Of a DNA stretch of 64,000 nucleotides, positions 60,705 to 64,000 are shown piece by piece. The stretch's first letter is position 1; each line of letters opens with the position of its first letter. The DNA lies in contig CACNWW010000001.1 in NCBI GenBank assembly GCA_902624275.1, forward strand, positions 347,212 through 411,211, in the 5' to 3' direction. Made by a program: the position numbers and the translations under genes. The notes beneath the pieces are model-generated. The model had not been told where the DNA came from and did no database searches. It saw only the letters and a list, made by a program, of their open reading frames with translations. The stretch comes from an uncultured Fidelibacterota bacterium. GTDB lineage: Bacteria; Fidelibacterota; Marinisomatia; Marinisomatales; Marinisomataceae.

Positions 60705-61826
60705 ATGCAATTTATAGACTTAAAAAAACAACAAAAATTTATTAGAGATTCTTTAGATCAAAGAATTAAGGAGGTCCTGGATAAAGGGCAATATATTGGA
60801 GGAGAAGAGATAAGATTGTTCGAAAGCAAACTATCTTCTTATAGCGGAGTTAAGCATTCCATTGGTTGCTCGAATGGAACAGATGCGATTATGCTTGCAT
60901 TGTTAGCACTAGGCGTTAAGCCAGGAGATGGTGTTATCACTGTTCCATTTACCTACATTGCTACATTAGAGGCAATTGCTGCAATTGGAGCAGTTCCTGT
61001 GTTAGTTGATGTATATGACTCAACTTTTAATATGAACCCAGATTTAATTGAAGATGCAATCAATAAATCAAAAATAGATATTAAAGCAATAATGCCTGTT
61101 GACTTGTTTGGGCTTCCAGCAAGATATAGATTAGTAAATGAAATAGCTAAAAAACATAGTTTAAAAGTTGTAGCAGACGCAGCTCAATCTTTTGGTGCTT
61201 CCAAATCAAATCAATTTGTTGGAACGTTTGCAGATATTACAACGACATCTTTTTTCCCAGCTAAACCCCTAGGATGTTATGGAGATGGAGGAGCAGTTTT
61301 TACAAATAACAATAATTATAATGATATCTTAAGATCTTTAGCAGTACATGGAAAAGGATCGGACAAATATGATAATATAAGAGTAGGAATGAACTCTAGA
61401 TTGGATACACTCCAAGCAGCAATTCTTTTAGAAAAAATTAAAATTTTTAAAAATGAGGTTGTTTTAAGAAATGAAATTGCAAATTTATATAGACAAAAAT
61501 TAAATCATATATCTGATATAACTTTCCAAACAATACCAAAAGAATACGAGTCAGTATATGCTCAATTTTCTATTTTATTTTCCGATGAAACAAAAAGAAA
61601 TAATGTTCAAAAATATCTGATGAATAAAAATATACCTTCTGTAATTTATTATCCTATTTCAGGTCATTTACAAAAAGGGTATAGATATTTAAACTATCAA
61701 GAAGGAGATTTTCCAGTTTCTGAAGAGTTAGGTAAAAGAATTTTAAGCTTACCTATGCATCCTTATTTAGAGGAGGAACAAATTGATATGATTGTTAGAA
61801 CTATTGAAGATGGATTGACTAAATAA
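60705..61826 (+). CDS. DegT/DnrJ/EryC1/StrS-family sugar aminotransferase
   Basis: A 373-residue PLP enzyme that aminates keto-sugar nucleotides. GCSNGTDAIMLALLALGVKPGD is the N-terminal family block (given here up to 20 residues: GCSNGTDAIMLALLALGVKP). DLFGLPARY and ADAAQSFGASK carry the PLP-contacting Asp, FFPAKPLGCYGDGGAVFT has the Schiff-base lysine (FFPAKPLG), and NSRLDTLQAAIL and YPISGHLQKGYRYL close the protein. It likely makes an amino sugar for the surface glycan of this region; a GnnB-like role with the oxidoreductase at 2.6 kb cannot be excluded. It starts the last plus-strand operon. Confidence 0.92.
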   Translation: MQFIDLKKQQKFIRDSLDQRIKEVLDKGQYIGGEEIRLFESKLSSYSGVKHSIGCSNGTDAIMLALLALGVKPGDGVITVPFTYIATLEAIAAIGAVPVLVDVYDSTFNMNPDLIEDAINKSKIDIKAIMPVDLFGLPARYRLVNEIAKKHSLKVVADAAQSFGASKSNQFVGTFADITTTSFFPAKPLGCYGDGGAVFTNNNNYNDILRSLAVHGKGSDKYDNIRVGMNSRLDTLQAAILLEKIKIFKNEVVLRNEIANLYRQKLNHISDITFQTIPKEYESVYAQFSILFSDETKRNNVQKYLMNKNIPSVIYYPISGHLQKGYRYLNYQEGDFPVSEELGKRILSLPMHPYLEEEQIDMIVRTIEDGLTK

Positions 61827-61847
61827 TTAAAAATGGAGGCTTAAATA

Positions 61848-62726
61848 ATGTCAAAAAGAACTGATGTAAAAGATAATGTCAAAATTGGCATAATAGGAAA
61901 AGGGTTTGTTGGCTCAGCTGTTGCTCATGGCTTTTCTCACCAAACAAGTTATGGTGCTAATATCAAAATATATGATTCTAATCCAGAGCGTTCACAAAAC
62001 TCTTTAGAGGAAACTGTAAACCAATCTGAATTTATATTTTTGTCTGTTCCTACTCCATCTGACTCAAAAGGCAATATGGATTTGTCCATAGTTGAAAGTG
62101 CATTGACTTCTATAAATGATGTAAATAAAAATGATAATAATATAGTTTTATTAAGATCAACAGTGGTACCAGGAACAACAGAGAAGTTTCAGCAGCAATT
62201 TCCTAACTTACGTTTTGTATTCAATCCTGAATTTTTAACAGAAAGATCAGCAGCGTTTGATTTTATTAATCAAACTAGAGTAATTCTTGGTGGGAAAGAG
62301 GAATATACCTCCAAAGTCAAAAAATTATATCAAGATAGGTTTGGAAGTTTCCTACCTGTTATTGAAACAAACTTTCAAACTGCTGAGCTTATTAAGTATA
62401 TGAATAATTTATTTTTTGCAACAAAAGTTTCTTTTTTGAATGAAATGAAAATACTCGCAGATAAAATCTCCGTTGATTGGGATAAAGCAATTGAAGGGTT
62501 TGTTATGGATGGACGAATTGGTCATTCTCACCTATCTGTTCCTGGGCCAGATGGTAAATTTGGTTTTGGTGGCAGTTGTTTCCCAAAAGATATTCAAGCA
62601 CTTATTAGTTTTGCAGATGAACATGATATTGATATGCATGTTCTTAAAGGAGCTTGGGAGACTAATTTGAAAGTTAGACCAGAAAGAGACTGGGAGAAAC
62701 TCAAAGGAAGAGCTGTTTCTGAATAA
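61848..62726 (+). CDS. Short nucleotide-sugar 6-dehydrogenase (UDP-Glc/GDP-Man DH family)
   Basis: A 292-residue member of the family that makes UDP-uronic acids. The N-terminal NAD domain (VKIGIIGKGFVGSAVAHGF) and the central domain with catalytic Cys in GFGGSCFPKDIQAL are clear. The protein ends soon after, at WEKLKGRAVSE. Normal family members of 400-450 residues carry a further C-terminal UDP-binding domain, which is absent. The reading frame is unbroken and the stop is followed directly by the next gene, so it looks like a natural short form rather than a frameshift. AATGGAGGC lies upstream of the ATG. Confidence 0.88.
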   Translation: MSKRTDVKDNVKIGIIGKGFVGSAVAHGFSHQTSYGANIKIYDSNPERSQNSLEETVNQSEFIFLSVPTPSDSKGNMDLSIVESALTSINDVNKNDNNIVLLRSTVVPGTTEKFQQQFPNLRFVFNPEFLTERSAAFDFINQTRVILGGKEEYTSKVKKLYQDRFGSFLPVIETNFQTAELIKYMNNLFFATKVSFLNEMKILADKISVDWDKAIEGFVMDGRIGHSHLSVPGPDGKFGFGGSCFPKDIQALISFADEHDIDMHVLKGAWETNLKVRPERDWEKLKGRAVSE

Positions 62727-63183
62727 AATAAAAAAAACTGAAGCTATTTGGCTTACAGGTCAGCCAGCAAGTGGTAAAACCACCCTTGCACGTATGTTGT
62801 TAAATAAGCTAAAAAAAGACAATCCTCAATGCTCTTTTTTTAATATAGATGGTGATGATTTAAGAGATCTATTTCAGAATAAAGATTATTCAAGAGAAGG
62901 TAGAGAAAAAAACATTAAACTAGGTATGAGTATAGCTGCATATTTAATAAATAAAGGATGTATTCCTATTGTTTCGTTAGTCTCGCCTTACATTCATTTG
63001 AGAGAAGATTTTAAGTCAAAATATAATGTTCTTGAAGTTTATTTGCACACTTCTGAAACTAGAGGTAGAGAAGATTATTTTGTTAAAGATTATGAGCCAC
63101 CAATAAAGAATTTTTTAGATATGGATACAACTTATAAAACTGAAGAGGAAAGTCTCGATGAAATACTCAATGTTTATAGGTAG
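62719..63183 (+). CDS. APS-kinase-like nucleotide kinase, start not ATG
   Basis: Similarity to adenylylsulfate kinase starts at AIWLTGQPASGKTTLARML, a P-loop (GQPASGKTT) that lies before the first ATG (62794). DGDDLRDLF and REGREKNIKLGM follow, and SLVSPYIHLREDF matches the APS kinase SPF region. The later KGLYKKA segment of true APS kinases is replaced by GREDYFVKDYEPP. In frame, CTG at 62719 with AGGAAG 8 bases upstream is my best start; it overlaps the preceding stop by 8 nt. Such proteins make PAPS or phosphorylate other nucleotides (for example Cj1415 of Campylobacter capsule). Exact substrate unknown. Confidence 0.75.
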   Translation: MNKIKKTEAIWLTGQPASGKTTLARMLLNKLKKDNPQCSFFNIDGDDLRDLFQNKDYSREGREKNIKLGMSIAAYLINKGCIPIVSLVSPYIHLREDFKSKYNVLEVYLHTSETRGREDYFVKDYEPPIKNFLDMDTTYKTEEESLDEILNVYR

Positions 63184-63496
63184 ATGGCAACCATGGCATA
63201 AAGGACATCGTTGGTTGATAGATCAAAGATTAAATGAAAACAAAAATGTTCTTATTTGTGTAAGGGATATGGAAACTGATAAAAATAATCCATACACACC
63301 ACAAGAAGTTAAAGCAAATGTTGAAAAAGAATTAAATGATTTAATTTTAAGCCAAAGAGTAAAAGTAATCATTATACCGGATATCGAATCAGTGAATTAT
63401 GGAAGAGGAGTTGGATATAATATTATTGAGCATTTTCCGCCTCAAAATATAAAGGAAATCTCAGCTACAAAAATTCGTGAAAAGCAAAAAAAATAA
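63158..63496 (+). CDS. HxGH nucleotidyltransferase (NMNAT/cytidylyltransferase-like)
   Basis: A 112-residue protein starting MKYSMFIGRWQPWHKGHRWL, with the HxGH motif of the adenylyl/cytidylyltransferase superfamily, and ending EISATKIREKQKK, where ISxTKIR is the second signature. It is shorter than usual members (about 130-170 residues). Its start lies 26 bases inside the APS-kinase-like gene, so the two are tightly coupled. NMN adenylyltransferase, nucleotide-sugar or phospho-alcohol activation are all possible; the surface-glycan context favours the last two. Confidence 0.8.
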   Translation: MKYSMFIGRWQPWHKGHRWLIDQRLNENKNVLICVRDMETDKNNPYTPQEVKANVEKELNDLILSQRVKVIIIPDIESVNYGRGVGYNIIEHFPPQNIKEISATKIREKQKK

Positions 63497-63537
63497 AATT
63501 TTTTTTAAATTTAATTAATATTTTATAAAAAATAATA

Positions 63538-64000
63538 ATGGCTAAATCAGAATTTAACAAGAATGTATTTTTGCTAGCTTCAGGAACTGCTTTTTCACAA
63601 GCTTTACCAATTGTAATAAGTCCTATTTTAACCAGAATTTATACACCCTCAGATTTTGGAACATTATCATTATTTATTGCTATTGTGAGCATATTTGCAT
63701 CTATAGCAAATGGAAGATATGAATTAGCTATTATGTTGCCAAAAAAAGATGAAAATGCTATTAAAATACTATCATTAACACTTATAATTAATTTAATTAC
63801 ATCAATATCTTTGATGTTGGTAATTATTTTTTTTCATGACCAAATAATTGAATACTTAGCTGACAGTAATTTATCAAATTGGCTATACTTAATACCATTA
63901 GTTGTGTTTTTGCAGGGAGCTTTTAATTCCTTTAATTATTTTCATTTAAGAAAAAAAAGATATACTAGTTTACGAAATATAAGAATTGCAAAATCAGTTT
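63538..64000 (+). CDS. Wzx/MATE-type oligosaccharide flippase (3' end cut off)
   Basis: The ATG at 63538 opens an integral membrane protein that runs past the window end. MAKSEFNKNVFLLASGTAFS and ISPILTRIYTPSDFGTLSLF are typical of the start of the polysaccharide biosynthesis (PST/RfbX) flippase family. At least four hydrophobic helices are visible in 154 codons. It should flip undecaprenyl-linked repeat units made by this region's enzymes to the periplasm. Only the N-terminal third is present. Confidence 0.82.
   Translation, partial: MAKSEFNKNVFLLASGTAFSQALPIVISPILTRIYTPSDFGTLSLFIAIVSIFASIANGRYELAIMLPKKDENAIKILSLTLIINLITSISLMLVIIFFHDQIIEYLADSNLSNWLYLIPLVVFLQGAFNSFNYFHLRKKRYTSLRNIRIAKSV

Noticed and set aside
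63158..63496. RfaE2 heptose adenylyltransferase
   Set aside because: RfaE2 begins with FDxLHxGH and is longer; FIGRWQPWHKGH is closer to the NMN adenylyltransferase-like group.
1..64000. CRISPR arrays, insertion sequences, phage or integration sites
   Set aside because: No regularly spaced repeats, transposase or integrase reading frames were seen; both tRNA genes have no adjacent integrase or repeated 3' end.

Overview
The window is AT-rich, gene-dense DNA from a Gram-negative (diderm) bacterium. It carries a large lipid A gene set (lpxK, lpxB, lpxD, lpxC, fabZ, lpxA, an LpxL-type acyltransferase), BamA/Skp, RseP, a TonB-dependent receptor with a carboxypeptidase-regulatory-like N-terminus, and heptose and capsule export genes. 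A type II glutamine synthetase, an IspD-IspF fusion, a K+-dependent-type membrane pyrophosphatase, a MutY with a MutT-like tail, tiny intergenic spaces and many 4-26 nt overlaps suggest a streamlined marine member of the Fibrobacterota-Chlorobi-Bacteroidota side of the tree. Marinimicrobia/SAR406 is my best guess, but that is an inference without phylogeny. I see no rRNA, CRISPR array, transposon or phage. No stretch longer than about 300 bases lacks a gene.

Layout. 1-4660 (minus): an overlapping lipid A operon, ychF > Gfo/Idh oxidoreductase > lpxB > DUF374 acyltransferase > lpxK (cut by the window edge). 4711-6187: an enoyl-ACP reductase, then yqgE with a tiny basic ORF behind it. 6268-18533 (plus): a housekeeping run, uvrA, ruvB, queA, ispDF, ispE, tRNA-Gln, prs, rplY, pth, hppA, rpsF, rpsR, rplI. 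18530-25682: an unknown Cys-containing protein, an Lrp regulator beside type II glutamine synthetase, mutY, plsC, an MFS transporter, a decayed ferredoxin gene, mrp and uppS. 25683-34032 (plus): envelope cluster bamA, skp, lpxD, lpxC, fabZ, lpxA, dxr, rseP. 34013-36129 (minus): a DUF3108 protein, tsaC and an LpxL-type acyltransferase. 36152-41616 (plus): nfeD, floA, an anchored unknown protein, adk, coaE, a secreted esterase and an AlkA-type glycosylase. 41609-43398 (minus): a second esterase and a DDAH-like amidinohydrolase. 43450-46818 (plus): a degenerate DNA-methyltransferase-fold protein, yqeY, cvpA and dnaG, closed by a clear terminator shared with the convergent TonB receptor (46876-49563).

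49733-64000 is the surface-polysaccharide region: two nucleotide-sugar SDR enzymes, an SLBB exporter, gpmA, rfaE1 and gmhA. These face a minus-strand operon of tRNA(CAU), class IV aminotransferase, sulfotransferase-like protein, small membrane protein, M1 lipoprotein peptidase and Wzi-like barrel. The region ends with a DegT aminotransferase, a short nucleotide-sugar dehydrogenase, an APS-kinase-like protein, an HxGH nucleotidyltransferase and a Wzx-type flippase cut by the window end.

Points most worth checking: a DnaG primase that has lost all four zinc ligands; a nearby methyltransferase-fold protein without its catalytic motif; an lpxA that seems to start at AUC in frame behind the fabZ UAG; a tRNA whose CCA end directly abuts the ATG of an aminotransferase gene; and the APS-kinase-like/nucleotidyltransferase pair, which may build an undescribed surface modification.
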